64,000 nucleotides of DNA from CAVSXS01 sp963767715 (GCA_963767715.1 CAVYFA010000016.1:186001-250000), one strand, 5' to 3'; numbered from the stretch's first letter, positions 51,330 through 60,303 are shown. The notes: a model not told the origin generated them from the sequence alone. Numbers and translations: made by a program.

Positions 51330-52799
51330 CTAAAAGTCATCACTCCAAGAAATAATTTCTTCTGTTTCAGGCTCGTCACCCCAGTGAATAACTTCCCCTA
51401 ATTCGGGCTCGCGATCACGAAAAGGTAAATCATCACCCGATTGCCAGGGCTCTAGAAGCGTAAAATCGCTCTCGATATCATAATGTTCGTCGTCCTCATC
51501 ACTGTGCATCATTCTTTTGAAAGCTCGTTCTTGATCTCGAAGCACTCGCTCATAGCACTCTTTCAGGTCTTCATGTGCCGCTTGTGAATTCCCTTGGCTT
51601 GAAAATAACTTGCACGCGTTTGAATAAACTCTTCCAATATCTAAGCTCCCTTTAGAATAAGAATTAAGCTCGGATATGTAATTGAACAGGGTGAGGGACC
51701 TCTTGAAAGCATCCAGGGCCTCATCATAACGGCCACAGCCAAAAAGCGCCTGTCCCTTTTTGAACTGAGTCTCGATAGCATAGCGTCTGATTTTAAAAAT
51801 CTGCTCAGAGCTGGCAGCGGCCTCTTCACATTGAATAACTTGGTTAAAGCTGACGGCAGCTTCTTCATACCGATTTAAATTGAGGAGTGCCTGCCCTCTC
51901 GTAAAATGATGCCTGGGGTTTTGTGGCTCTAATTGAATGGCCTGATCATAAGCAAGAACAGACTTTTCGAACTGCCCGGTTTCAAAGAGTATGGAGGCCT
52001 TATAAGCATGGGCAAAATCTGAGAGCGAATTAACAAGTATGGCCCGGTCAAAAGCATCTAAAGCTGCTTTAGAGTCTTGTTCCTGTACCCAAATAAATGA
52101 ACCTTTCCGTTCGAAGGCTTCAGCATTGTTCGGATTAATACAAATAAATTGATCATAAACAGCTTTTGCATCTTCAATACGGCCCAAATACTCAAGCACC
52201 ATTGCCTTGGTGCTATAGGCTGTTAGTTCGAAAGGAGCAAGGAGGATAGCGTAATCCAGGACAGTTAGTGCATCCTCCGAACGACCCGCGAGAAAGAGCG
52301 CCTCTCCTTTTTTGCAAAAAAAAGCCGCATATTCACTATTGAGGCGGATGGCTTCCTCATACGCTGATAACGCATCTTCGTAACGGCTGAGTTCTAGTAG
52401 AGTATTTCCCTTACCAAAATATGCAAATGCGTAATCGTTACGGTTAAAAATAGTCTGCTCATAGACTTCCAGGGCCTCTGTATAACGCTTGAGCTTGTAC
52501 AATGCATTCCCTTTGCCATTGTAGGGTTTAACATAACTGGGATCAATTTGTATAGCGAGCTCGTAAGCTACAAGAGCCTCCTCAAAGTTTTGGAGCTTGT
52601 TTAGTACCAGACCTTTTCCGTAATAAGCTCTAGCACAGGTTGGATTAAGTTTAATAGCCTGTTCGCAAGCTAGGAGGGCTCGGTGATAATCTTGAGCAAT
52701 AAAATGATCTAAACCCTCACGCAACCATTCTTCATTTGTTTTTTGGAAAGTTGGATGGTCTTTGATATGCTCACTGTGAAATGTTTCCTCGTTACCCAT
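51330..52799 (-). CDS. TPR repeat protein with acidic C-terminus (transposon cargo)
   Basis: I start at ATG 52799 (MGNEETFHSE) with GGGGGAAG upstream; ATG 52817 is an alternative. About ten tetratricopeptide repeats (CARAYYGKGLVLNKLQNFEEALVAYELAI, AYFGKGNTLLELSRYEDALSAYEEAI) occupy residues 35-400. The last 60 residues are strongly acidic (DEDDEHYDIESDF, EPETEEIISWSDDF). There is no enzyme domain. It is convergent with the pentapeptide-repeat gene, 88 bp between ends, and shares its lower GC. It may be an adaptor or scaffold for the neighbouring cargo gene, or unrelated cargo. Confidence 0.8.
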   Translation of the reverse strand: MGNEETFHSEHIKDHPTFQKTNEEWLREGLDHFIAQDYHRALLACEQAIKLNPTCARAYYGKGLVLNKLQNFEEALVAYELAIQIDPSYVKPYNGKGNALYKLKRYTEALEVYEQTIFNRNDYAFAYFGKGNTLLELSRYEDALSAYEEAIRLNSEYAAFFCKKGEALFLAGRSEDALTVLDYAILLAPFELTAYSTKAMVLEYLGRIEDAKAVYDQFICINPNNAEAFERKGSFIWVQEQDSKAALDAFDRAILVNSLSDFAHAYKASILFETGQFEKSVLAYDQAIQLEPQNPRHHFTRGQALLNLNRYEEAAVSFNQVIQCEEAAASSEQIFKIRRYAIETQFKKGQALFGCGRYDEALDAFKRSLTLFNYISELNSYSKGSLDIGRVYSNACKLFSSQGNSQAAHEDLKECYERVLRDQERAFKRMMHSDEDDEHYDIESDFTLLEPWQSGDDLPFRDREPELGEVIHWGDEPETEEIISWSDDF

Positions 52800-53065
52800 G
52801 GTGAATTCTTCCCCCATCTGAATTTGTGAATAGTGACGAAATTAAATGTATTTTGTAACTCTTTTCAAAGTACAAAGTGTTCAACATCAAAACAGTACCA
52901 GATAGACCTGCTGAACTCACCTCCTTTCGCAAACGTTCTCTTCTATCCATGAGTGAAGAGTAACTCCTGGCTCAGTTTCCGCTTTTAAGAGGCCTGGCAA
53001 GATATCTATTACAGACCCAGTACGATTGCTCCGGTCTCGCACTTTCTCCAAAACGGAGGATCACT

Positions 53066-55780
53066 ATGCTTAGTGAGCAAGAATTTTTCCTGTATTGTCA
53101 GCGTTTGGCCTTCTCCAGTCAGGCGCAAGCGGCGCTGGCAGCTATCCGGTCATCGCCACCCTCGCGTCGTGTGGGAGGTGGTCGCAAGAACATCCCTGTC
53201 CGCTACCCCAGTCGGAAGATGGGGGTGACGATCCAGGCCGAGAGCCACAAGAACGAATTGGCTGGGGTCTACGAAATGGAACATGACCCTACGGTCCTGG
53301 AGTATTACGATCAACCTCCACCCATGAAGCTCCAGTATCCAGCCAAGAATGGGCGGCAGATTGGTGTTCTGCACACAGCCGACTTCTTCGTCATGCGCGC
53401 CGACTCTGCCGGGTGGGAAGAGTGGAAGACCGAAGATGACTTGATCCGTTGCTCACAGGAGATGCCCCATCGTTATGTCCGCAGCGATGATGGGCAATGG
53501 CGCTGCCCTCCCGGTGAAACCGTCGCCTCACCCCTTGGCTTCTATTACCGCTTGCGATCTTCCGCCCAGATCCAGTGGGTCTTCCAGCGCAACATCTGCT
53601 TCTTGGATGATTATCTACGCAAGGACTGTCCTCCTGTAAAGGAAGCTGCGAAAGAAGCAGTACTCTCCCTTTTGGGGGACAACCCAGGGATAACCCTGGA
53701 TGAACTCCTGAAACGAATGGAAGGAGCTAGCAGCGATGACATTTACATCCTCATAGCAACTGAGCAGATCTACGTCGATATCTATACTTCCCCACTCGCC
53801 GAACCAGAGCGGGTACACGTCTTCTGCACCGAAGAGACAGCACGCGCCTGGTCGGTAATGTTCGGGCAGAGTGGCTCAACTTCAATAGTCGGCCCACACG
53901 CCGTACTGGTTCAGGCAGGCACTCCCATTGTCTGGGATGGTCGGCTCTGGACGATAGTGAATGTCGGGGAAACCACGACGACATTGCTGGCTCAGGACAG
54001 CGGCGTAGTCGAGTTACCCAATATCCGATTTGAGGAACTGGTCTCCCAGGGAAAACTAGTGGGGCTCACCAAAACGAGTGAGCAGAGTGGGCCGAGTGCT
54101 GAGGTTCGCGAACGTATCAGCAAAGCTAGCCAAGCCGACTTGCAGGAGGCAAACCGCCGCTACGCTATCATCAAACCAGTTCTGGATGAACACTGCCCTC
54201 CCGGCAGTACCACACCGGTGCGTACAATCCGCCAGTGGAAGGCTAGGTACCGGGAGGCTGCGGAGACCCTTGGCTGCGGCTATGTTGGACTCTTGCCTCG
54301 CGTGCATCAAAGGGGTAATCGCTTGCCTCGACTCCCTGAGCAGACGCTGGCAATCCTCAACGATTTTGTCGTGAACCACTATGAGACACACAAGCAAAAA
54401 CGCAAGTATGAAGTCTACGGTGAACTGGTGAAGGTTTGCGAGGCGCGTGGCCTTACGCCACCGAGCTATAAAACCTTCGTGACAGTGATTAACCAACGTC
54501 CGCGCCATGAACAGACAAAAAAACGCGCGGGGCGACGTGCAGCCTACCAGTACGAACCGATGTATTGGGAACTCTCCCTGACCATCCCACGGCACGGCGA
54601 CCGCCCTTTCGAGATCGGCCATATTGACCATACCGAACTGGACGTGGAACTGCTCGATTCACGAACTGGCCGCAATCTTGGCCGACCGTGGGCCACGTTT
54701 CTCGCGGACGCCTTTTCGCGCCGCTTGCTTGCGGTGTACCTCACCTTTGATGCGCCTAGCTATCGATCCTGCATGATGGTGTTGCGAGAATGCGTGCATC
54801 GGCATGGCCGCCTGCCACAAATGCTCGTCGTGGATGGGGGACCAGAGTTTGGAAGTACCTACTTCGAGACGCTGCTGGCTCGCTATGAATGTACTAAGAA
54901 GACACGTCCTGGAGGCAAGCCACGCTTTGGGTCGGTGATAGAGCGCCTGTTTGGGACCGCGAATACCACATTTGTCCATAACCTAATAGGCAATACCCAG
55001 GTAACCAAGAATGTGCGCCAGGTGACGAAATCTGTCGATCCACGTCGCCACGCCCAATGGACTATCGGCACACTCTACGCACGCCTCTGTGAATGGGCCT
55101 ACGAGGTCTATGATACGAGAGAACACCCCACTTTGGGACAGACTCCGCGCGAGGCCTTCGCGGCAGGTCTATTCCAGGGAGGCCAGCGTCCACAGCGGCT
55201 CATCCCCTACGATGAAGACTTCATCCTGTATACCTTACCTACCACTCAGAAGGGAACTGCGAAGGTACAGCCGAACCTGGGCATCAAGGTCAATTACATC
55301 TACTACTGGTCCGATGCCTTCCGCGACCCTGGGATAGAGAAGACGCAGGTGCCCATGCGGTACGATCCCTACGACGTCGGTCATGCTTACGCCTTCGTCA
55401 AAGGCCGCTGGGTTCACTGCATCTCGGAGCATCATGCTCGGTTCAAGGGCCGCACCGAGCGGGAGATCTTGTTCGCCAGCCATGAGTTGCGCAAGCGCAA
55501 CAGCCACCATGCCCAACAATTCACTCTCAGCGCAGCCAAGCTGGCGGAATTCCTGACTTCGGTGGAGGCGGAAGAAGTGTTGCTGGACCAGCGTCGGCGC
55601 GACGAGGAGGCCAAATCGGTTCTGTCCCTCATGGAAGGCGTCTGTGCGGAAGCGCACGAGGCTACCCGTGGGACCTCGCCCTTTACGGAAGGGGAAGCAA
55701 CCACTCATACAGATGCTCCAACTCTCCCGGTGCGGACTACTCACGACGGCCTCGATGACGATATCTACGAAGATTATTGA
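53066..55780 (+). CDS. tnsAB: TnsA-TnsB fusion transposase
   Basis: This 904-residue protein starts behind GGAGG. Residues 40-175 are a TnsA endonuclease: Glu64 (HKNELAG), Asp106 (HTADFFV) and Glu119-Trp-Lys121 form the restriction-type active site that nicks the 5' ends. Residues about 340-760 are TnsB: HTH segments, then the retroviral integrase fold with Asp521 (IGHIDHTELDV), Asp590 (LVVDGGPEFG) and Glu626 (GSVIERLFG), spaced D-35-E. Such fusions occur in several Tn7-like groups. Cutting both strands would give cut-and-paste transposition. The C-terminal 100 residues are acidic and likely contact TnsC. Confidence 0.95.
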   Translation: MLSEQEFFLYCQRLAFSSQAQAALAAIRSSPPSRRVGGGRKNIPVRYPSRKMGVTIQAESHKNELAGVYEMEHDPTVLEYYDQPPPMKLQYPAKNGRQIGVLHTADFFVMRADSAGWEEWKTEDDLIRCSQEMPHRYVRSDDGQWRCPPGETVASPLGFYYRLRSSAQIQWVFQRNICFLDDYLRKDCPPVKEAAKEAVLSLLGDNPGITLDELLKRMEGASSDDIYILIATEQIYVDIYTSPLAEPERVHVFCTEETARAWSVMFGQSGSTSIVGPHAVLVQAGTPIVWDGRLWTIVNVGETTTTLLAQDSGVVELPNIRFEELVSQGKLVGLTKTSEQSGPSAEVRERISKASQADLQEANRRYAIIKPVLDEHCPPGSTTPVRTIRQWKARYREAAETLGCGYVGLLPRVHQRGNRLPRLPEQTLAILNDFVVNHYETHKQKRKYEVYGELVKVCEARGLTPPSYKTFVTVINQRPRHEQTKKRAGRRAAYQYEPMYWELSLTIPRHGDRPFEIGHIDHTELDVELLDSRTGRNLGRPWATFLADAFSRRLLAVYLTFDAPSYRSCMMVLRECVHRHGRLPQMLVVDGGPEFGSTYFETLLARYECTKKTRPGGKPRFGSVIERLFGTANTTFVHNLIGNTQVTKNVRQVTKSVDPRRHAQWTIGTLYARLCEWAYEVYDTREHPTLGQTPREAFAAGLFQGGQRPQRLIPYDEDFILYTLPTTQKGTAKVQPNLGIKVNYIYYWSDAFRDPGIEKTQVPMRYDPYDVGHAYAFVKGRWVHCISEHHARFKGRTEREILFASHELRKRNSHHAQQFTLSAAKLAEFLTSVEAEEVLLDQRRRDEEAKSVLSLMEGVCAEAHEATRGTSPFTEGEATTHTDAPTLPVRTTHDGLDDDIYEDY

Positions 55781-55793
55781 GGGAGGATGACAC

Positions 55794-56972
55794 ATGCCAG
55801 CATCCGAACCTACTCCCGTAGGCTTTCCACGTGACTTACTCGGGCAATCCGCAGAGGCCAGGCTACGGTATTTTGAGACGAAAATCGTAGCGCACCAGCG
55901 ACTCAAGGAGGCACATGCCAACCTCCTCCATGCCATCCGGCATCCGGCTGGGGCTTCGCTCATCCTCGTCTTTGGTCCCACAGGCGTCGGCAAGACAACG
56001 CTGCGCCAGCGCATCGAAAAGCAGTTGATCGAGGATGCGCTGGCCGATGCGACCGTGAATCCGGGCCACATCCCGGTGGTCGGAATGGAAGCGGCCTCAC
56101 CGGAGTCCGGCAACTTCAATTGGAAAGACTATTACTCACGCGCCCTGATCGCTCTGGACGAACCGCTTCTTGAGGACAAGATCCATTATGAAGTACGCGG
56201 CTTTCACCGGGATGAGCAGGGACGGCTGGTAATCGAGCGAGCACTCACCCTTCCTGATTTACGCTGGGCCCTGGAGCAGTGCTTACGCCATCGCCGCCCC
56301 AGGGCCTTTCTCGTTGACGAAGCGCAGCATTTGAAAAAGATAGCGAGTGGGCGCCGCCTCCTCGATCAGATGGATAACATCAAGTCGCTGGCTGGGATGA
56401 CGGATACTGTGCATGTGCTCATCGGTACCTATGAACTGCTAGGCTTGACCAATCTGAGTGCACAACTGAGCCGCCGTAGCATCGAAATTCACTTCCCCCG
56501 CTACCATGCCGACAGACAAGAGGATCTGGTTGAATTCAAGAAATTGTTGCGCACACTCCAACGGCATCTTCCACTGAGCGAAGAGCCAGATTTGGAGGGA
56601 CATTACGAGTACTTTTACGAGCAATGCCTCGGCTGCACGGGCATGCTCAAGACCTGGCTCAACCGTGTATTTGCAGCGGCACTAGAAATGCATGAGCCTA
56701 CCCTCACCCCTAAGCAGTGGGAGCGGCATGCCGAACCCTCGCGAAAACTCATGCATATGATCCGTGAGATCCGCGAGGGTGAGCAAGCCTTGCGAGAAGA
56801 GGAGACACAACGCCGTGACCTGCGGGCCCTCTTGAAGCTGGACGACGTGCCAACAGAAAATATTTCGCTGCCTGCGCCCCCCTCGCAAAAATCGCCGAAG
56901 GGCACGGGTGGCCGACGTGGCCAACGCACGCCAAAACGGGATCGTGTAGGAGGGGAGCAGCATGCCGGATGA
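55794..56972 (+). CDS. tnsC: TnsC-like AAA+ ATPase
   Basis: This 392-residue protein has Walker A GPTGVGKTT at 61-69, Walker B RPRAFLVDEAQHL near 175 and sensor-1 VHVLIGTYEL near 215. The C-terminus is basic (KSPKGTGGRRGQRTPKRDR). TnsC forms ATP-bound filaments on DNA that link the target selector TniQ to TnsAB and block repeated insertion. It lies 13 bp after tnsAB and overlaps tniQ by 11 bp. Confidence 0.94.
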   Translation: MPASEPTPVGFPRDLLGQSAEARLRYFETKIVAHQRLKEAHANLLHAIRHPAGASLILVFGPTGVGKTTLRQRIEKQLIEDALADATVNPGHIPVVGMEAASPESGNFNWKDYYSRALIALDEPLLEDKIHYEVRGFHRDEQGRLVIERALTLPDLRWALEQCLRHRRPRAFLVDEAQHLKKIASGRRLLDQMDNIKSLAGMTDTVHVLIGTYELLGLTNLSAQLSRRSIEIHFPRYHADRQEDLVEFKKLLRTLQRHLPLSEEPDLEGHYEYFYEQCLGCTGMLKTWLNRVFAAALEMHEPTLTPKQWERHAEPSRKLMHMIREIREGEQALREEETQRRDLRALLKLDDVPTENISLPAPPSQKSPKGTGGRRGQRTPKRDRVGGEQHAG

Positions 56973-58362
56973 TGCACAGAGCCTCTGCGAGCTGTGGGAT
57001 GTGGAGCGGGCGGCCATCCCTGAGCATAGCCGTCTCTACTATGAAGCGCCCATCGGGTTAGGGAGCCCTAGCGTGGAGAGCTTGACCAGCTATGTGGCCC
57101 GTCTGGCGGCAGCACATAGCGTCCACCCACGCACGCTGGTCACGGAGGAGATTCTGCCCCTCTTGAGCCGCTCCTACTTGTACCAAGCCGGCCGCCCTAT
57201 CTATAACAATTTGACGGCCCTTTGGAAGGATAGCGCCGCTCTCAATGGGAACCACGCTTCAACGAGCGAATGGGTGCAGGTGTTGGAGCGGCTGACGTTG
57301 CGTCGTGACCTGCGCTTCCTGACGATGCTCTCCTGGGTGGATGTCCTCTCGCCCCGGGAATTGCTACGGCGCACGCGAGCCTGGTGTCCGGTCTGCTATG
57401 AGGAGCGACGAAGGACGGGTCAGGTCGTGTATGAGCCGCTGCTCTTCGCGCTGGAGGTTGTCAGCGTGTGTCCAAGCCACCGTCTCCAGTTGCACCTTCG
57501 CTGTCCCTACCAGGATTGTGGTAGCCCGCAGCCTCCACTCGCTCCGCGATTTCAACCGGGATACTGCGTTCGGTGCGACCGGTGGTTGGGGTGTTCGTCG
57601 CAGAGCGAAGACAGCCAGGTCGTACTAAGAGATGGGGAATGGGTGCAGCAGTGGTGGGTAGGGAATGCCGTGGGAGAGTTGCTGGCCGCGGCTCCGAGCT
57701 TACCAGCACCGCCAACCCGAGAAGGGATCGCCGGGGCCATTACCGCTGCATATGAGGAGGGAGTGAGGGGCAACATGTCGGCGTTAGCGCGCTGGCTTCA
57801 GATGCACCCCTCTACGACGCGAGAATGGATGCACGGGCAGCAAATCCCTCAGTTAGGAACCCTCGTGCAGATTTGTTCCCACTTCGGGGTATCCCCATTG
57901 CGTCTCCTCACAGGAAATCCTGCGGAGGTTGCGGCGACCTTAAAGCATGCGCCAGACGAGAACATGACCGGGGAGAAGCCCAAAAGACGTTACCGCAAGT
58001 TTGATAAAGAGAGTCTCCGGCGCGCACTGGAAGGGGTACTGCAAAACCCTGAAGCTCCTCCACCATCCATGCGGGAGGTCGCTCAGCACCTGGGATACGA
58101 TCAGTCGCATCTGTACCAGCATTTTCCTGAACTCTGTCAGGCAATCTCCGCACGCTACCTCGATTATCAAGCCGCCAAACGCGCAGAAAGACTCCAAAGG
58201 ATGTGCAATGAGGTGCAGCAGGCGGTACGCGACCTCCACGAGCAAGGGAAGTATCCCAGCGAGAGGCAGGTCAAGAAATTGCTCAGGACGCCCGGTGCTC
58301 TCAAGGAGCACGAAGTTCGTGTCTTCTGGCAAGACGCAATACTCGAGCTTGGATGGAGGTAA
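56962..58362 (+). CDS. tniQ: TniQ/TnsD-type target selector with extra C-terminal HTH
   Basis: This 466-residue protein starts inside the end of tnsC. The N-terminal TniQ domain has ESLTSYVARLAAAHSVHPRTLV, a zinc cluster CPVCYEERR ... VCPSHRLQLHLRCPYQDCGSP and a second knuckle CVRCDRW. Residues about 270-330 look like an XRE-type HTH (MSALARWLQMHPSTTREWM). Residues about 360-400 (MREVAQHLGYDQSHLYQHFPELCQAISARYL) are a TetR-like HTH. Length and DNA-binding tail resemble TnsD, which reads a fixed chromosomal site, rather than the short TniQ of CRISPR-guided elements. Target: most likely the adjacent tRNA-His gene. Confidence 0.92.
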   Translation: MPDDAQSLCELWDVERAAIPEHSRLYYEAPIGLGSPSVESLTSYVARLAAAHSVHPRTLVTEEILPLLSRSYLYQAGRPIYNNLTALWKDSAALNGNHASTSEWVQVLERLTLRRDLRFLTMLSWVDVLSPRELLRRTRAWCPVCYEERRRTGQVVYEPLLFALEVVSVCPSHRLQLHLRCPYQDCGSPQPPLAPRFQPGYCVRCDRWLGCSSQSEDSQVVLRDGEWVQQWWVGNAVGELLAAAPSLPAPPTREGIAGAITAAYEEGVRGNMSALARWLQMHPSTTREWMHGQQIPQLGTLVQICSHFGVSPLRLLTGNPAEVAATLKHAPDENMTGEKPKRRYRKFDKESLRRALEGVLQNPEAPPPSMREVAQHLGYDQSHLYQHFPELCQAISARYLDYQAAKRAERLQRMCNEVQQAVRDLHEQGKYPSERQVKKLLRTPGALKEHEVRVFWQDAILELGWR

Positions 58363-58364
58363 GC

Positions 58365-58736
58365 ATGACAACCTACAACCCCTACACGCCCCCTGCGAAA
58401 TGCATCCAATGTGGCGCACCAATTGAGCAACCAAAACACGCAGGACGACCGCGCCGGTTTTGCAACAGGGCCGGGTGTCGGAAAGCGGCGAGCAGAGCAT
58501 ACCATGAAGTGAAGCAAGCCCGATTGCAGCAAAAACATCAGGAGATGTTGCGACGGCAGTGGCAACGTTTTGATGAAAGCACCCGCAAACAACTGGAGGA
58601 AATCTTATCTATCGACGGTGTCGCCGCGGCAGTCAGAGCGACCCAGGCGATAGAATTAGAGCTTTCTGCTCGACAAAGGCTAGCCGAGGCACGCACACTC
58701 GTCGCTAAAGCGGAAATGCTTGGAAGCAACACGTGA
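58365..58736 (+). CDS. Small zinc-ribbon protein at the end of the tns operon
   Basis: I start at ATG 58365, behind GGAGG, two bases after the tniQ stop. The 123-residue protein begins with a zinc ribbon (CIQCGAPIEQ ... FCNRAGCRKAASRAYHEVKQ) followed by a long charged helix (KQARLQQKHQEMLRRQWQRFDESTRKQLEEIL, then ELSARQRLAEARTLVAKAEM), probably a coiled coil. I do not recognise a named family. Its tight coupling to tniQ suggests a role in transposition or target choice. Confidence 0.75.
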   Translation: MTTYNPYTPPAKCIQCGAPIEQPKHAGRPRRFCNRAGCRKAASRAYHEVKQARLQQKHQEMLRRQWQRFDESTRKQLEEILSIDGVAAAVRATQAIELELSARQRLAEARTLVAKAEMLGSNT

Positions 58737-58747
58737 CCTATCTCACC

Positions 58748-58834
58748 TATTGCCGCTTTTTGGAAGGATAACCTTGCCGCGGTTTATTGGTAGCAAATCC
58801 TTGCCGTCGCGGCAAAGATATGCTTCCAGTCACA
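58748..58834. repeat. Right transposon end with TnsB-type sites
   Basis: The end contains TATTGCCGC (58,748), ATAACCTTGCCGC (58,768), AAATCCTTGCCGTCGC (58,795) and, on the other strand, ATCTTTGCCGCG (about 58,808-58,819), then AGTCACA at the terminus (58,828-58,834). These match the left-end motifs; the right array is denser and overlaps, as is usual for Tn7 right ends. Confidence 0.72.
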
Positions 58835-58860
58835 TCTATGAGGGGGTGCTTTAAAAAAAG

Positions 58861-58934
58861 GGTGACCGATGGGGCTTGAACCCACAACCGCTGGAGCCAC
58901 AATCCAGAGCTCTGCCGATTGAGCTACGGTCACC
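58861..58934 (-). tRNA. tRNA-His (anticodon GTG)
   Basis: The minus strand folds as a cloverleaf: acceptor GTGACCG/CGGTCAC, D arm GCTCAATCGGCAGAGC, anticodon stem CTGGA-TTGTGGC-TCCAG with anticodon GTG, and T arm GTGGGTTCAAGCCCCAT-type. An extra G before position 1 faces C73, the identity signature of tRNA-His. CCA is not encoded. The Tn7-like element lies 26 bp beyond its 3' end. Confidence 0.95.
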
Positions 58935-58996
58935 ACGTCTCGAACAAGGGCAGTATAGAGGACGGTATGCGATTTGTCAAGAGCCGTCGGCAGGCT

Positions 58997-59401
58997 CTAC
59001 AAGACGGAATGTTTGACCGTCTCGATCAGCTCGTTCACATCGAATGGCTTACAGAGGCCAACCATCTGGCGCTTCTTCATCTCTTCAACGGGTAAATTCG
59101 CGCTCATCAAAACGGCAGGCACATGCTCGAGCCCTGGTAGTGTGCGGAGACGGTCGTAGAGTTGCACTCCATTGATGCCGGGCAACTGGTAGTCGAGGAC
59201 AAGCAGCGAGGGGGGAGTGTCGCGCGCAAGCGTCAGAGCTTCCTGTCCATCCTGTGCAAGACGTGTCTGGTATGGTGTCTCAAGCTCAAGTAGCGTGGCA
59301 ACCATTACCCCAATATCCTGATCATCTTCTACAATCAGGATGGTCTGGTCGGCTGCCTCAGATGTATACTGTGAGAGTAGAGACGTCTGACTCAACAACA
59401 T
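58997..59401 (-). CDS. Single-domain response regulator (CheY-like)
   Basis: The 134-residue receiver starts behind AGGGAGGAAATT. TILIVEDDQDIGVM has the acidic pair, LLVLDYQLPGING the phospho-acceptor Asp, LMSANLP the switch Ser/Thr position, and GLCKPFDVNEL the conserved Lys. There is no output domain, so it works through protein contact with a histidine kinase and partner not present here. It runs the same way as tRNA-His but is a separate unit. Confidence 0.92.
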   Translation of the reverse strand: MLLSQTSLLSQYTSEAADQTILIVEDDQDIGVMVATLLELETPYQTRLAQDGQEALTLARDTPPSLLVLDYQLPGINGVQLYDRLRTLPGLEHVPAVLMSANLPVEEMKKRQMVGLCKPFDVNELIETVKHSVL

Positions 59402-59576
59402 AATTTCCTCCCTCTACTTGTAATTGATTTAGAGCCCCTTTCTTTTCTATAGCACGTGCGCAGAGAAGCGAAGGTTTCGCTCTTTCAATGTATTCTCACC
59501 CTTGACAACTCTTTCTGCCTGCCCTACACTCCAAAGTGGGAAAGCAAATGCTTGCACAAAAAGGGTCATTTCCGTT

Positions 59577-60303
59577 ATGACACAGCGCAACCAGGGAGAC
59601 TTCAACATAGAAACCTTACCATCCCACGCTGAACCTGAACTATCGAGTCTGCCGGAACTACCACCGGGAATGTATATCCCCATACCTGGCACGAACCCCC
59701 GACACAGCACGCGCTGGCCGGATGCCATCGACGTTATTTTTGAGAAAGACCCGGCCTGCCGCAACATCTTTGAAGCCTTGATCTACCAAAGCCTGTGGGC
59801 CATCATCTATCATCGCATCGCCCACGCTCTCTACAGAGCGCGTATCCCGTTGTTGCCGCGCCTCATCTCGCAGTTCGCGCGCTTCATCACCGGCGGCATC
59901 GAAATCCATCCAGGGCGCGAAAATTGGCAAGCGCTTCTTCATCGACCACGGTGCGGGTGTGGTGATCGGCGAGACGGCGGAAATCGGCGACAACGTCATG
60001 CTCTACCACCAGGTTACGCTGGGCGCGACCGGCTGGTGGCGACCCGGTCCCGGCCGCTGGCAGAAACGCCACCCGACTATTGAGGACGACGTGACCATCG
60101 GCGTCGGCGCGGCTATACTGGGGCCGATCACTATCGGCCGGGGCAGCAAAATTGGCGCGATGGCCCTGGTGCTGGAATCCGTCCCGCCCAATTCGGTCGT
60201 GGCATCGAAGCCCGCCGAATTGCTCGTCAAGGGCGGCACGCTCCTCCAGCAGCACCAGGAGCTCACACAGGGCTGGAACGGCGAGATGGACTACCAGATT
60301 TAA
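59577..60303 (+). pseudogene. cysE: Serine O-acetyltransferase-like protein, one frameshift
   Basis: ATG 59577 begins MTQRNQGDFNIETLP. DAIDVIFEKDPACRNIFEALIYQSLWAIIYHRIAHALY is the helical N-terminal domain and GGIEIHPG starts the hexapeptide helix. At CCAGGGCGCG (about 59,911-59,920) the frame shifts by +1; the next frame reads KRFFIDHGAGVVIGETAEIGDNVMLYHQVTLG, then IEDDVTIGVGAAILGPITIGRGSKIGAMALVLESVPP (catalytic His of the IDHG motif). One G too many in the GGG run explains the break. Restored length is about 242 residues, a normal CysE. It makes O-acetylserine for cysteine. Confidence 0.85.

Larger units (their letters stand above)
49583..58834 (+). mobile_element. Complete Tn7-like transposon next to tRNA-His
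   Basis: The left end reads TGTGACTTTTCCCATAACTT and the right end, on the other strand, TGTGACTGGAAGCATATCTT; both then contain TTGCCGCG-type sites. ATCTATG occurs on both sides (49,578-49,584 and 58,834-58,840), giving a 5-bp duplication ATCTA, ambiguous by one base. Removing the element rejoins a reading frame. It holds cargo (50,042-52,799) and tnsAB, tnsC, tniQ and a zinc-ribbon gene (53,066-58,736). The right end lies 26 bp from the 3' end of tRNA-His, much as Tn7 inserts past glmS. No cas gene or array lies inside. Confidence 0.93.

Noticed and set aside
49583..58834. CRISPR-associated transposon (CAST)
   Set aside because: A TnsAB fusion, TnsC and TniQ are all found in CASTs, but no cas effector, tracrRNA-like sequence or array lies inside the defined ends. 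The CRISPR locus is 40 kb away with unrelated cas genes. The TniQ is long, with its own DNA-binding tail.
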